DNA from: Tetrapyrgos nigripes | Taxonomy: Eukaryota > Basidiomycota > Agaricomycetes > Agaricales > Campanellaceae | Direction of reading: 5' to 3' | Assembly: GCA_013368315.1 (NCBI GenBank) | Contig: JAACJM010000218.1 | Coordinates: 62,001 to 126,000 of the forward strand | DNA: 64,000 nt | Shown: positions 33,925 to 44,450 of the stretch, in pieces | Layout of the letters: every line of letters starts with the position of its first letter | Numbering within the stretch: position 1 is the stretch's first letter | Notes under the pieces: generated by a model | What the model was told of the DNA's origin: nothing | Database searches by the model: none | What the model saw: only the letters and a program-made list of their open reading frames with translations | Position numbers and translations under genes: made by a program

Positions 33925-34969
33925 TTACGAAAAACAATGCTTACAAGGATTGGAAGCCCAAAAACTGCTTCTTTTACGCTTATACATAGAAATGTTTAAA
34001 GAACCCTGAGGACTAGATTTGTTGGGAGAAGGATTGTTGGTAGTAGGTAGTCCCCTACGAGGAGCTTGAATGGATGTCGGCGCATTACCAGGTTCATGAG
34101 GGAGTGCAGGTGAGCTTGGCCGAAGTTTTTGCACTTTGCACACTGGCTGATTGCTGTCAGGATGGACTCATCCAGGTTTGGGCTCCACACCCTATCCAGT
34201 AATGCCATTTTAATGGAATCTCTCCCAAAGTGACTGCCTTCAGTATGTTCCTTGTACGCCCATCCAACTGCCTCATCCCTGGCTATACACTCCACCCTAT
34301 CATATACCCCTCTGCCCAGTGTTTTGCTCACTGCCTCTGTTTAACCGTCATCCCATCCGTCATTCCCCTTAGCAACACTGGCTTGCTAGCAAAATGTTTG
34401 TGTAGTGTCTGTGCCTTGTTGTCCATAGCAACATGCATCATGTCCTGCACTAGGCCATGTGTGTATTCCCAGTCCTCACTGACAGTCCACTCGCTCCTGT
34501 CTCCTGGTACCCTTGGTTTCTCCTCCCAGATTCTACTCAACCCATCAGCAACCACATTCTTTTTCCTGGGTATGTGCCTGACTTCAACAATATTGTGGGC
34601 AATGATACCATCTCTCCACTGTGCATGGGTAGTGTTGAGGTTAGGGTTCATGATGACATCACAAAGTGCCTGACAGTCAGTCTCGATCTCGACTGGCAAT
34701 CCCCATATCATGTCTGAAAACTTGTCCAATCCACACTTCAAGGCAGCGAATTCCAGGAGAAAAGGTTTGTACTTCTCTTCAGTCTTTGAGGTGCATTTTG
34801 ACATGAATGCAATAGGATGAGCCTTTCGCACAGTGCGACCATTCGGTAACACAGTTTCGAAACGCTGTGAGAGCACCACCACAAAGCCTTCTTTACAGCC
34901 ATCAGAGGTGACAATGAAGGGGGTACCATCAAATTTGGGGCACTTGAGGACTGGTTTCGAGGTGAGCAA
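33925..34969 (-). pseudogene. Element C RNase H and truncated integrase
   Basis: In element sense: ELLTSKPVLKCPKFDGTPF, RNase H with IVTSDGCKEGFVVVLSQRF (about 34905), ..EIETDCQALCDVIMNPN (about 34670) and HIPRKKNVVADGLSRIW (about 34570-34520). The integrase zinc region then follows (SHFGRDSIKMALLDRVWSP, then QCAKCKNFGQAHLHS, 34240-34110). The start of the core, RRHPFKLLVGDYL, has the first aspartate, but coding identity is lost by about 33950. The rest of the integrase and the 3' LTR are missing; this end abuts YR-2 and the tail of element A. Confidence 0.8.
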
Positions 34970-35033
34970 TTCTTTCAGCTTGATGAAAGCCTTTGTATGT
35001 TCACCTGTCCACTATTCTGATGGTTTTTTTTTT

Positions 35034-36386
35034 TCACTTTAGGGCCCTATACATGGTCTTGGAGCATAGTATGCGCAGTGGAATGTTTACAAGGTTTCTC
35101 AACACCCTCTCCTCCTTGGTGTAGTCCTTGATGAGGTCTCGGAAATGGCTAGTCAATCCTAGGAATGACTCCAGGTTGAGAGCATCCTCTGGTTGTGACC
35201 AATCAACTATAGCTGTCGATTTAGTCAAGTCCAGCATCACTCCTTCTGGTCCAACACTAGCACTGGCAAAAACACCTTCCTTCACAAAGAAGCTCGACTT
35301 TGATGCTGACAGTGATAGCTTCTTCTCCCTGACCCTATTCAGCAACTTGGTAAGCTTCTCCATCATCTCGTCAAATGTATCTGCTGCTGATGCCCTGTCA
35401 TCCACAAAGAGTTCCAGTACCCCTTCTGCCAAAAGGTCCCCTAACAGGTCTGCTGTCATCTGCGCAAATGTTGATGGAGCACTGGTGAGTCCAAATGGCA
35501 TCTGTTTGTACCAAAAATGACCCCTTCCTTCCACGTAAAAGCATGTGTATGGGTGCGATTCTGGGTTGACCTTGCAGGCATAGAAACCTGAAGCGAAGTC
35601 AAAGAGGGATAGGTAATGGTGTCCACTGACCCATTGCTGTTTGGGTCGTATGTCTCCTTGGGGCATAGGTGTGACTTTTGTGACCTTGTTGATGGCATCA
35701 AAGTTTTGACAGATTCTCCATTTTTGTGCAGGTGTCTCCCTGGGTTCTTCAGTGACTACAGTTGGACGAGGTGGGAGTGGAAAGGTGGGTTCTAACCCAG
35801 CAAGTGTGCATTGGTTGTTAGTGCAGTGCTGTAGTTCTTCCAGAGTCAAGCCTTGGCCCTCATGAGCCTTTTGTGCTAGCGTAGTGGGTGACACGCATTT
35901 GACCTGATCAGGATGACACTGCTCTATTATGCCAGCCCTCAACATCTCGTCAATCTTTTTGTGGAAGAATTGTTTCTGGGGTGGTGTTAGGGGCTGTTGG
36001 TGTACATTTCTCAGAAATTGCACATCACCGGGTACGTTGAGCCAGTGTACCACACCCTCCACTGCATGGACTTCACTGACAGACAACACAAAGCAGTCTG
36101 TATGAGTACAAAGCAGCTCTATGACCTGTTTCCTTTCTTCCTCTGACAAGTCATCCCCAATGGTGATTTCCTCCACGACCCAGTCAACCTTAGCCGGTAA
36201 GAATGGCTCTGATTTCTGCATGAAGACCTCTTCATTCTTTAATCCTTCTATAGGCATTTCATCACCAAGAGGCCTTTCAACAACAGCATCATCAACAGAT
36301 ACATGGCATACTGGGTGATCTGGGAGTGCAGTTGTGTCAATCATGGGTTTTACGGTAGGAGGATTATTGGTGAAGACTTCCCTCAA
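35034..36386 (-). CDS. Element C reverse transcriptase, 450-codon open frame
   Basis: Open without stops. In element sense: QFLRNVHQQPLTPPQKQFFH, KKIDEMLRAGIIEQCHPDQV, WRICQNFDAINKVTKVTPMP (palm), LSLFDFASGFYACKVNPESH, FWYKQMPFGLTSAPSTFAQM and the catalytic ELFVDDRASAADTF (about 35420-35385). The thumb/connection follows with SFLGLTSHFRDLIKDY. The middle of the catalytic box is F-V-D-D rather than Y-x-D-D. The frame ends ..YRALK-TGA at a run of A's, and RNase H continues in another frame (35030-34328), so a frameshift separates them. It is a retrotransposon fragment rather than a host gene. Confidence 0.85.
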   Translation of the reverse strand: MREVFTNNPPTVKPMIDTTALPDHPVCHVSVDDAVVERPLGDEMPIEGLKNEEVFMQKSEPFLPAKVDWVVEEITIGDDLSEEERKQVIELLCTHTDCFVLSVSEVHAVEGVVHWLNVPGDVQFLRNVHQQPLTPPQKQFFHKKIDEMLRAGIIEQCHPDQVKCVSPTTLAQKAHEGQGLTLEELQHCTNNQCTLAGLEPTFPLPPRPTVVTEEPRETPAQKWRICQNFDAINKVTKVTPMPQGDIRPKQQWVSGHHYLSLFDFASGFYACKVNPESHPYTCFYVEGRGHFWYKQMPFGLTSAPSTFAQMTADLLGDLLAEGVLELFVDDRASAADTFDEMMEKLTKLLNRVREKKLSLSASKSSFFVKEGVFASASVGPEGVMLDLTKSTAIVDWSQPEDALNLESFLGLTSHFRDLIKDYTKEERVLRNLVNIPLRILCSKTMYRALK

Positions 36387-36452
36387 GGGGGGTGCATGAC
36401 TACTCCCTGCAAAGTTTTTCTTGTGTGTTTTTCTTGTATTCAGTGTCCACCA

Positions 36453-37136
36453 TCATTTTCCCACCACTCTTGCCTTTCTTTTTACCATCCTTGGTATGAC
36501 CATTTCCACTACATTCTCAATCCTTTCCACTGTTTGCCTCCATGAGTTCTTCCTCTTGCTTAACATTCCATTTAGCCCTCTGTGCTGTTGCCAAAATATC
36601 CACAGTTCCTCTTTGTCTTCTACCTCTTCCAGTGTGACAGTGCATTTGGAGGTAAGCCATTGGGGTTCATCCAAAGCTATCATTGTGATAGGATTGGTAA
36701 TGTTCTCAGTTTGCACCAAGTTATCATTTGGGACTTGCCTTGAGGGGGGTTCATTCTGATTGCCCCCCATTTCATCTTCATGCTTTAACAAGAACTCGTT
36801 CTGCGAGACCACTGAACCTGTCCCACAAGGTATGTGTATGATGTCCCCATCATAGTTGTGGTCTGCCTTGAACTCAGCTAATAAGGGTTTACCAGCTAGG
36901 AACTCCCAAGCTCCTCCACTGTCAAAGACCTCAAAACTACCATTTACCTCCACTCCCCCAAGTGTCAGACGTCCTCCCCAACATCTCAGACTTGGAACTT
37001 TGGTGCTGTTAGCCATATGCAACTGTTTGCGTGATGCTTTCCACCCAGTAAGTCTCTCCTTGACTTGATGATACACCTCCTCTGACATTGCCGCTACCAT
37101 AGCACCATTGTCAAAAAACCCTTTCACCAAGACCAT
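36453..37136 (-). pseudogene. Element C protease region
   Basis: In element sense it starts MVLVKGFFDNGAMVAAMSEE. This is a retropepsin fold in which the usual D-S/T-G is D-N-G, about 37120-37080. Then come ANSTKVPSLRCWGGRLTLGG and VNGSFEVFDSGGAWEFLAGK, the conserved core of this protease family. The C-terminal 120 residues lead toward the RT but are separated from it by a frameshift near 36450. The asparagine may be an original lineage feature rather than damage, because the rest of the site is well kept. Confidence 0.7.
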
Positions 37137-37356
37137 CCCAACTCATGGACGAATGGTACTGTCTTCTCGTATCCATCCTGCACTGAGTAAAGATCAACAA
37201 TCTCACATTCAGATAACATGCATACATTGAGAACAGGACTATAGTTATGTTCAGTCCATGTGGGGCTTTTTCTGCTTTCCCTAGGTAGAGCCTCCTCCTA
37301 CCTAGGGACCTCTACTCCTCTGAGCCTTGCATCACTACAGGCAATCTGTTTAGTGT

Positions 37357-38946
37357 TTATGCAGATGGCCCTTTGCCATTTCCCTGGTTCTTGTTTCCAT
37401 ACATTCCTCCATATCCATATCCTCCATAACCCTGTCCTCTGTATTGTCCATACCCATAATCCACAAATGCCATTACAATACTGTTAGGGTCATTCTGCAG
37501 GTATGGTCCAAGCTTGTTGCTACACAGCTGCCTCCACACCTTCTCCTTCTCATTCAGGGTTCAGTTTTAACACTGGTCACCTCAGTGGCCACCTTTCCTA
37601 CACTGGAAACACTCCTGTACAGACATTGGAGGTGCCAGGTTCAAGGGGATAAGGCCGCTCAAATGTGACTAAGGTAGCATTCCCTCCATGACGCTGAGCC
37701 CATTCCTCTTTCTGGGTATTGTACACCTGCTGACCAGTTTCTGTGTTGGGGTGACGTATCAGTGTTGTGACATTCCAATGTAGGACAGATCACTGTGCCT
37801 CGGTGAGACGTACAATGTTCCATTGAGGTAGTCCAAATCCTCCACCTCTCTGTCCATATTCAAATCCCTCCTGACCCCAAAATCCTCCATATCCTCCACC
37901 ATATCCTCCCCTCAGACCACCATAGGCTGGGACATTGGCCCTGAGGTTGGTGGCCGCAAAACGTCCAGTGAGCCCTCTTATTGGTGTCTCTGGAGCCAGT
38001 CCCGCCATACCCAAAATCCGATCATACTTCTCCATTAACTCCTTCTCCTTCTTCTCCTTCTGCACCTCTTTCTCCTTTTCCTCTTGTAACTTCTTCACCT
38101 CCTTCTTGATGAACTCCACATCTGCCACCTTGATTGCCTCCTGGAACGATGTCCAATTGCTGATGGCACGAGGCCCTGTAGAATGCCAGGAAGATTGTTC
38201 CAGACTAGGATGATGAGAAAATCACTGTCATGGATGCTGGTGTTACGGGCTAGCTCATCAAGCTTGTCTGCCAATTTGATGTGACTCCACACTTCGACTC
38301 CTCCCTTTTTGACTTTCTTTCCTAGATTCTCCTCTGGCATCTTGTGCTTCGATAGCTCCATTACATAATCCCCTGCACTCTTCTTGACCTGGACTGGTTT
38401 TGGCCAGTGTTTCTCGAACTCTGCCATTAATGCTTTCCATGTAGTAGGTGGTGTTTCTCCCTCCATAACCTCCTCGTACCACACTTCTGCTGGACCAGAT
38501 AGAAATAGAAGGTCTTCAAAGTCTTCAATGTGTTCCTTGTCATCACTAATATGTGATAATTTTTGCTTAGCCTTCTTGATGAAGACATGTGGATTCTCGG
38601 AGGCACGGCTATCACCATAGAAGAGCCTGAGTTTCTCCATGGGCATGGCACATCAGCCACAATTAAGATGTGGTCTGGGAGTTGGGTTTTCGGGAACAGG
38701 TGCAGGTGATGTTGCTGGTGTATTATATGGGGGTAGGGGAAGCAGACTGTTGTCACTTTCTGATGATGATGATATAGATGATTCGGTGGAAGATGATATG
38801 ACTGATTGGGATTCTCTCCAGGCAACTGGAGTAAACCGCAAGTCAAAGTCAGGAGTGGTTAGTATAGTTGAGCTGTCTCTTGTAGTAGGGCTTGGGGAGC
38901 GAGAATTATCAAAGAATTGACCACGGTATAACACCAGTGTGTGCAC
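37357..38946 (-). pseudogene. Element C Gag with zinc knuckle
   Basis: In element sense: a serine-rich N-terminus (38946-38656), a TGA at 38653 (NCG-TGA-CAMPMEKLRLFYGD), and a Gag core (KLRLFYGDSRASENPHVFIK, then WKALMAEFEKHWPKP; 38630-38380). A frameshift near 38150 follows, then a coiled-coil-like K/E segment (VKKLQEEKEKEVQKEKKEKE, about 38100-38030), a GGY-rich linker (37940-37850), and a TGA at 37790. The zinc knuckle CFQCRKGGH-TGA-GDQC is at about 37620-37580. Spacing CX2CX4HX4C is kept with TGA inside. Confidence 0.78.
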
Positions 38947-39186
38947 AGGCTGTGTGGGTGATTTGGGAACTGGGAACGTGGACCAAAAACATGGATGACA
39001 TATGGCTTCTGATGTACAGTTTCTGGCAGTTATGTTATGTAGAATTGTGTATGAGCTCTCATGGGTAGCGAATCACACTCTTGTCACCAAGATGGAGACG
39101 GCTAAGGGGGAGACAATGGGGAAAGGATGCCAACACAGAGTCACATTGTTGTATGATTCTGGTCTTGGCTATCTACCTACAAGCTG
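38947..39186. other. Unassigned, presumed 5' part of element C
   Basis: Precedes the Gag frame of element C in its orientation. No LTR start was recognised. Confidence 0.3.
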
Positions 39187-39788
39187 TAAGATAGAGGCAG
39201 CCAGGAACTGACACCCCTTATGTAAGCTCAGCAAGCCAACAACAATGACTGCTTCTCCTCTGTCCCACATCCCTTTTCCATGATTCTGCTCAATAGGAGT
39301 TGTAGCTAGAACCATGTACTTCAATTCCTATTGAGCAGAAATATGATATTATACTTTACTCTCAAGTTTTAACAAAAAAATTTCCAACCTTTTCTGTGAC
39401 CTCAAAAAGTGTTCTTTTGGTTTTTTGACCTCTGAGATTTGGCACATAGCTGTGCAATTAGTAAGCTTATTAATCAATACAATAGCCCAAAATGGAACAT
39501 TGTCTGAGTCAGTCTGACACCTGCTACCATGCAGAAAGACTCTGATCTCATCATAAAATATGCAAGTTCACTAAGTATTGAGAACCCTGAGGCTCTGAAG
39601 TGGTAGACTACCTGTCATTACTGTGCTATACAGAAATACAGCCATGTAAGTGTGCACCACAAGCCCCAGGCTTAGCTATATAGCTCACCCAGCACTCTGT
39701 TCATTGTCGGACCCAGGCAGATTTGGCACTTTCCCATGTTATGTAAACTGCTTAGTAAGGGTGTTGGTTCCTGGCTGCCTCTATCTTA
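39187..39788. mobile_element. 0.6-kb terminal-inverted-repeat element
   Basis: The left end TAAGATAGAGGCAGCCAGGA (39187 onward) pairs with the reverse complement of the right end (39740-39788, ..TCCTGGCTGCCTCTATCTTA) over about 40 bp with some mismatches. TA at both ends could be the target duplication. No ORF. In its left half there is a strong hairpin (39285-39342): TTCTGCTCAATAGGA against TCCTATTGAGCAGAA. Probably a MITE. Confidence 0.75.
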
Positions 39789-40129
39789 TCTACGTAGATG
39801 CTGTAGCAAACAAGTACAAATAGTGAAACCCCTTTTAATCCCTTAACCTCCTACTTGATCAGCACACTACCAGATATTATTTTTAGGCATTACAAGAACA
39901 AGCCGACATCAAAGGAATTGTGGGATGCATTGAAACAGGATTATGACGCAAAGGACCCCCTCACCAAAGCCAGCTTGGAAAAGTGACTTTTCTCCCTCAC
40001 ATGTACCAATCCTGCCAAAGTTGGTAAACTCACCAGATCTATGACAAAGAAGACAGGAGGAGTAGAATCTGCCAACTTGCTTACCACTAGTCTTGCTCAG
40101 GTTACATCTGAACTTGAAGCTTACAACCC

Positions 40130-41519
40130 ACTTTCAGTTGCAGAAGCAAAATGTCAACCAGATTGGCCCAAATGGAAGGAAGCTATGGAAGAGGAGATGA
40201 GAAGGCATAAAGAATGAGGAACATTTATTCCAGTTTATGCACCATCAAATGCCAACATTCTTACTGGAAAATGGGTTTATAGGAGCATGATTTGTTGTGC
40301 ATGGATACAACCAAATCCCAGAAGTCAACTATTTCCCAGATGAGACATTCACATCAGTCACCAAGATGACATCAGGACACATCATTCTATCCATTGCAGC
40401 ATATCGTAACATGGAGATTCACCAAATGGACATCAAATCAGCATACCTTTATGGCAAAACTGATCCCAACAAAAATATATTCATGAAACCACCTCCCAGC
40501 ATCAAGATGACAGGTGTCAAACCTGGTCAAGTACTCCATCTTCAATTAGCTCTCTATGGACTCAAACAAGCTGGACACTGTTGGTATCTACAATTCTGCA
40601 AATCATGAAGAAAGTTGGGCTCACACACTCTAACTTCGATCATGCCATCTTTTACTGACTTAATCCATTCATCATTCTATTCATTCCCATCAATGACATG
40701 ACATTGGTTACCAATACTATGGCAGATATGGAGAAGTTGAAGAAGAAGATTAAAGAGAAGGTAGAAGTTACAGATGCAGGAGAGTTACATTGGATGTTAG
40801 GAATCGAGATACACAGGAACAGGCAAGAACATACACTCCAGATTTCACAACAATCCTACATTGACTCCATCATCACACATTATGGATTCACTGACACCAA
40901 ACCTGTCTCTATACCATTCAATCCACATACTCGCTTATCAACATCACAAAGTCCTACTACTGTTGAAGAAATTGCCCAGATGCATGACAAACCATATTGA
41001 GAAGCTTTAGGTGCTTTACAATATTTACATCATGCTACATGCCCAGATCTTGCTTATCCAGTCTCACAACTTGCCTGATTCATTCATAATCCAGGCATCA
41101 CACACTGGAATGATTTATGATGTGTATTTGCTTATCTCAAATTGACAAGGGATCATTGGTTGACTTATGGAAAGAAGCAGACAGACATTATTGGTTATTC
41201 AGATGCAGATGGAATGTCTAATGAGGACCGACACACTATATCTGGTTACATTTTCATGCTTAATGGTGGAGCTATATCTTGGTCTTCTAAACAACAAGAC
41301 ACAATTCCACTTTCCACTACTGAAGCCAAATACATTGCTCTATCTCATGCAGCCAAGGAAGCCATATGGACTCGGAACTTCATATCTGAAATCTTTGGAC
41401 CTATCACTGATCCTATCCAATTGGCTATCACACTCACTAAGGACAACTGTTATCATGCTCATACCAAACATATCGACATACATTACCACTTTATTCACTA
41501 CATCATTGAAGAAGGTTAA
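40130..41519 (+). pseudogene. Element F copia reverse transcriptase and RNase H
   Basis: RT: EAYNPLSVAEAKCQPDWPKW, KEAMEEEMRRHKE, TKMTSGHIILSIAAYRNMEI, then HQMDIKSAYLYGKTD (first catalytic aspartate, about 40430) and LQLALYGLKQAGHCWY (about 40545). The YVDD-box region is altered to FIPINDMTLV (about 40685), so a catalytic aspartate pair is lost. Then VTDAGELHWMLGIEIHRNRQ, and RNase H IIGYSDADGMSNEDRHTISG (about 41190), SWSSKQQDTIPLSTTEAKYI (about 41280) and HTKHIDIHYHFIHYIIEEG. Multiple TGA stops and a frameshift near 40610. Confidence 0.88.
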
Positions 41520-41636
41520 ATTTGACTTTCATATTGCCCCACTGATAAATAACTGCTGACATTTCCACCAAGGCTTTACCATCTCTTAAAGCCAAACACT
41601 TCACTTCGTCTAAGGGACTTGCAAAGGTTTGAGGAG

Positions 41637-41985
41637 TGTTGGAATTTATATTGATCTATACTTACAACGAACACTCATATCTTTCTCTCCACTTCACTAG
41701 TATACACAATCCACTTGTATCCACATATGCGCCACCTACTTTACATTGTCTCTTACATTGTTGACTCCAAACTGATATCAGACATTACATTGTAGTATCC
41801 GCTTTTCTCCACTGTGTTATATTTATGGACTCATGCAGCCACAGTGGCTAATAGTATAAATACTCAGTAATTCACTGTCTATACCTCTAGAGCCATAATA
41901 GTATTTGTTGCCTTGCTTGTTTAACAAGTGTCCTCATATTCATTTATTCTCATAATTCATTCTGCTCTGAACATTCTCTGTAAGA
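41637..41985 (+). repeat. 3' LTR of copia element F
   Basis: Starts TGTTGGAATTTATATTGATC. Its first 60 bp recur at 3210-3269. It contains a TATAAATAC box near 41855. The right boundary is approximate because a second repeat begins at about 41989. Confidence 0.75.
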
Positions 41986-41988
41986 TGA

Positions 41989-42238
41989 GTTAGGCCTTTA
42001 GGCTGAGTTAACTTAGGTCAACCTCAAAAACTTTTGCACGGGTTCAAACTCCCACCCCTGTTCGTTGGCGCTCAGCAAGTGCTCATCGATCATAGATCTG
42101 GAATCACGGTTGAGAGTCAAGACCATCATGACGTCGTTCACGGCTTCCTCAGACAAATGCATAACCAAGGCAGCGTAGGCAGCATCAGGGTGTGCCTTGT
42201 CTTCCTCCCTGCTTCCTCCCCAATCTGAGGGCCTTGTA
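41989..42238 (+). repeat. Repeat family R1, copy a
   Basis: Starts TTAGGCCTTTAGGCTGAGTT, then AACTTAGGTCAACC. The same terminal sequence stands at 54476 (plus) and, inverted, at 59753. A right end GGGCCTTGTAG could be an inverted terminal copy of TTACGAGGCC. No coding content. Confidence 0.6.
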
Positions 42239-44100
42239 GCTTGCCACATGAAGCGATGGCACTTTACCCCAGTAAAATTGAGTTTCTAAAATTAAATCAC
42301 GACATCCTCGTGGGAGCTGAATATCCCACAGTTATATTGTTTCCATACTCATCAAACTGCTACTGCCACAAATACGATGTTATCTTTTCCCCCCAAAGTG
42401 AGCAATCTATATGCAGCAGGATCACAGCGGTTTGGGTAATTTCTTTTCCACGAATAAACAAGTAAAAAAAACACTATCAAGCATGCCCTGTACCATTGAC
42501 AGTCACTGAATAAACCCCCCAATTTCTCGTGGCTTCTGCATAAACAACCTCCCAGTCTCTGCACACGATCTTCCTGCTTTTCCTGCCTGTTGCAAAGCAA
42601 TTCTTTGTGACTTCAAGGCCTAGATATGGCCTGCATAGAATCGTTTGTTGAAGATAAGTGAGCCAATGTTGCATAAGGTCAGGGTTGGATGGATAAAGCT
42701 CATTGTATTCACTGGAAGCAAATCCCTGTAAATACACTGCAGCCTTACTACAAGTCATTCAATAAGTAATACACCTTACATTACAGGAGTATTACAAACA
42801 CATATATTTTTCAGAACAATCCTGTAAGACTGCTGTAAATCAGGGTGGATTACAGCAACATTTCAATGTGACATAGTGTCACAGTAATACATTCTGTAAT
42901 ACTGCTGAGAAATACAGAGGTATTTCAGAGTGACACTGGAAGAAATTCCTGTAATTACCCTGTCATAACTCAAGGTCCAGGATAATTTTGATCTTTTGGG
43001 TCATTCTTGGGGAGGTGAGATCCTACGCCATACCAGCAGGTTGACCAATGAACTTTTTAGGTATGCTGGTTGGGGAGTATGCCGCGTCTCGCAAACCTTG
43101 CGTCATCTAATTATCTTGTCGCTTGGGGACTTTTTGATGATGCATGCTAACTAAGGAGTACGGGCAGTCTGTGACTAAGAGTAGAAAAAGTATCAATAAT
43201 AATAAAGTCATGTATCCAAGAAATCAGAGAGAGAAAGGGCAATGCACGAGTGCTTCCTCCCACTTTATTGGAGATGTTCGGATGAAAACCTGGACCCCTA
43301 TTCAGGTGTAACCACACTGTGCCTTTTAAAGGTCTTTGCTGGGCCATGTAAAAATCCACACTGTATGGGAGACAATCTCACTGCACCAACATCTGTCACT
43401 GGAGGCGAGCTCATGGGAAGCCAGGAAGCCAACAAAGACTTGACCTTTCAGCTCCCACCAGTAATCAAACACAAAGGGCCCAAGTACGTAGGGTTAGATC
43501 TACTCTGTGTACCTAGATTAATCTGAAATCTGAAATTTGGCCGTTGCTAGGGAAGGGACCACTTAGTCTCCATTTGAGAAATACAAGGAATTCCAAAAGT
43601 TTACATGTACAACTACAAGCAGTACAACTATAAGTAGGCAAAATACAATCGAAAGTGAGATATATATAGCAACATGAAGAATACAGCAAAGTGACAGCGA
43701 AATAGCAAAAAAGAAAGTATCAAATGCACGCAAGTCTCCTCATCTTGACAATTCGCTTTGCTGTGTTGATGGCGTCACAAACCTCCTTCAATCCAAAGTG
43801 CATCTTCATCAGAAACTCCTCCTGATGACGGGTGCGGCAGTCAGGACATGGCCTAATGATCTTAGTGGCGTAACACAGTAATTGGCGGTGTGCTTCTTTT
43901 TCTGAAAGGACAGTAAGTTCTTTCTGTAAGTAGAGAACTAAAGAACTCACTGACAGCATATGCTGCATGCCGACCAGTTACCTTCATCAAATGCACTGGC
44001 CTAAATTTCTTAGACTGGTCACCCATAGTTGTAAATACTACACATAGTATATAGGCAGTACTCACACAAATACAATGTGCAGTCAACAGTCCTTTCTCTG
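42239..44100. other. Unassigned region with small open frames
   Basis: No recognised gene. Two minus-strand frames read like exons of unknown proteins: 42477-42758 (AAVYLQGFASSEYNELYPSN, then PDLMQHWLTYLQQ) and 43720-43968 (RPCPDCRTRHQEEFLMKMHF). Around 42780-42960 the sequence is rich in ATTACAG / CTGTAAT words and contains the palindrome GTGACATAGTGTCAC, suggesting a decayed small TIR element. Confidence 0.35.
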
Positions 44101-44122
44101 TGTAGGCCTTGAGTAAGCATAT

Positions 44123-44450
44123 ACCATGCATTGTATACCTTGAGTGATATATATCATGCATTGTATTGCTGCTATTTTGCTACACCTCACCATGCATTGT
44201 GAGCAGAATTTTCATATGCCTTGCCACACATTGTATACTTTGAGTGATATATATCATGCATTGTATGGCCACTATTTTGTTACACCTCACTATGTGTTGT
44301 GTGTACAATGTTCTCATATTCCCTTACCACGCATTGTGTGCTATGCTGCTACACCTACCCCAGAATGTAATGCATTGTGTGTCCCCAGTTGAAGATACCA
44401 TGCATGGTGAGTAGAATTCTCATATACCTTGCCATGCATTGTACACTTTT
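44123..44450. repeat. Tandem repeat of about 100 bp carrying the word CATGCATTGT
   Basis: About 3.2 units. TGAGTGATATATATCATGCATTGTAT-type blocks at 44141 and 44241 are exactly 100 bp apart, and GCTACACCTCACC / TTACACCTCACT / GCTACACCTACC recur with the same period. ATGCATTGT or a one-base variant occurs about ten times. The third unit is degenerate. It ends where a coding exon of a different composition begins. Confidence 0.8.

Larger units (their letters stand above)
3270..33950 (+). mobile_element. Chromovirus A (Ty3 type, chromodomain), decayed and repeatedly interrupted
   Basis: Pieces in order: LTR/leader 3270-3889, gag region 3890-7177, protease to RNase H 7180-9332, RNase H remainder 9799-10109, integrase part 1 16655-17136, integrase part 2 with chromodomain 28585-29545, and possibly 33800-33950 as the 3' tail. 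Between them lie a 466-bp insertion, YR-1, the 17137-28584 insertion with element B inside, and YR-2. The 3' LTR was not found. Where an insertion is removed at its duplication, A's protein frame continues, for example through the integrase ..KYV-F-A-KHGLP and RNase H ..IQVY-S-DHNN. That is direct evidence that these pieces were once one element. Most in-frame stops are TGA. Confidence 0.85.
33925..38946 (-). mobile_element. Element C: Ty3-like retrotransposon, 3' truncated
   Basis: Minus-strand Gag-protease-RT-RNase H-partial integrase, about 5 kb, without recognisable LTRs. It belongs to a different lineage from A and B: the RT catalytic box is FVDD and the protease active site reads DNGA instead of DSGA. 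Its stops are mostly TGA (38653, 37790 and in the zinc knuckle near 37580), with one TAA next to the knuckle. Confidence 0.8.
39885..41985 (+). mobile_element. Copia element F, internally deleted, 3' LTR retained
   Basis: It starts inside a UBN2-type Gag fragment (TSKELWDALKQDYDAKDPLT), jumps near 40080 directly to reverse transcriptase, and ends with RNase H and a 3' LTR that begins at 41637 after the purine tract GGTTTGAGGAG. Zinc knuckle, protease, integrase and 5' LTR are absent. Stops are TGA: near 39986, 40216, 40660, 40998, 41076, 41118. That at 40998 is PY-TGA-EALGALQYL and that at 41076 LA-TGA-FIHNPG, both Arg in copia relatives. Confidence 0.88.

Noticed and set aside
33800..33950. 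3' LTR of element A
   Set aside because: No TGTCAGGAG start and no match to 3270-3889. At most it is a short 3' tail.
42766..42966. MITE with TTACAG-rich ends
   Set aside because: The inverted match between the ends is too weak and no target duplication could be fixed.
44123..44450. CRISPR-like array
   Set aside because: Units are about 100 bp, contiguous, degenerate and without spacer/repeat alternation. The genome is eukaryotic.
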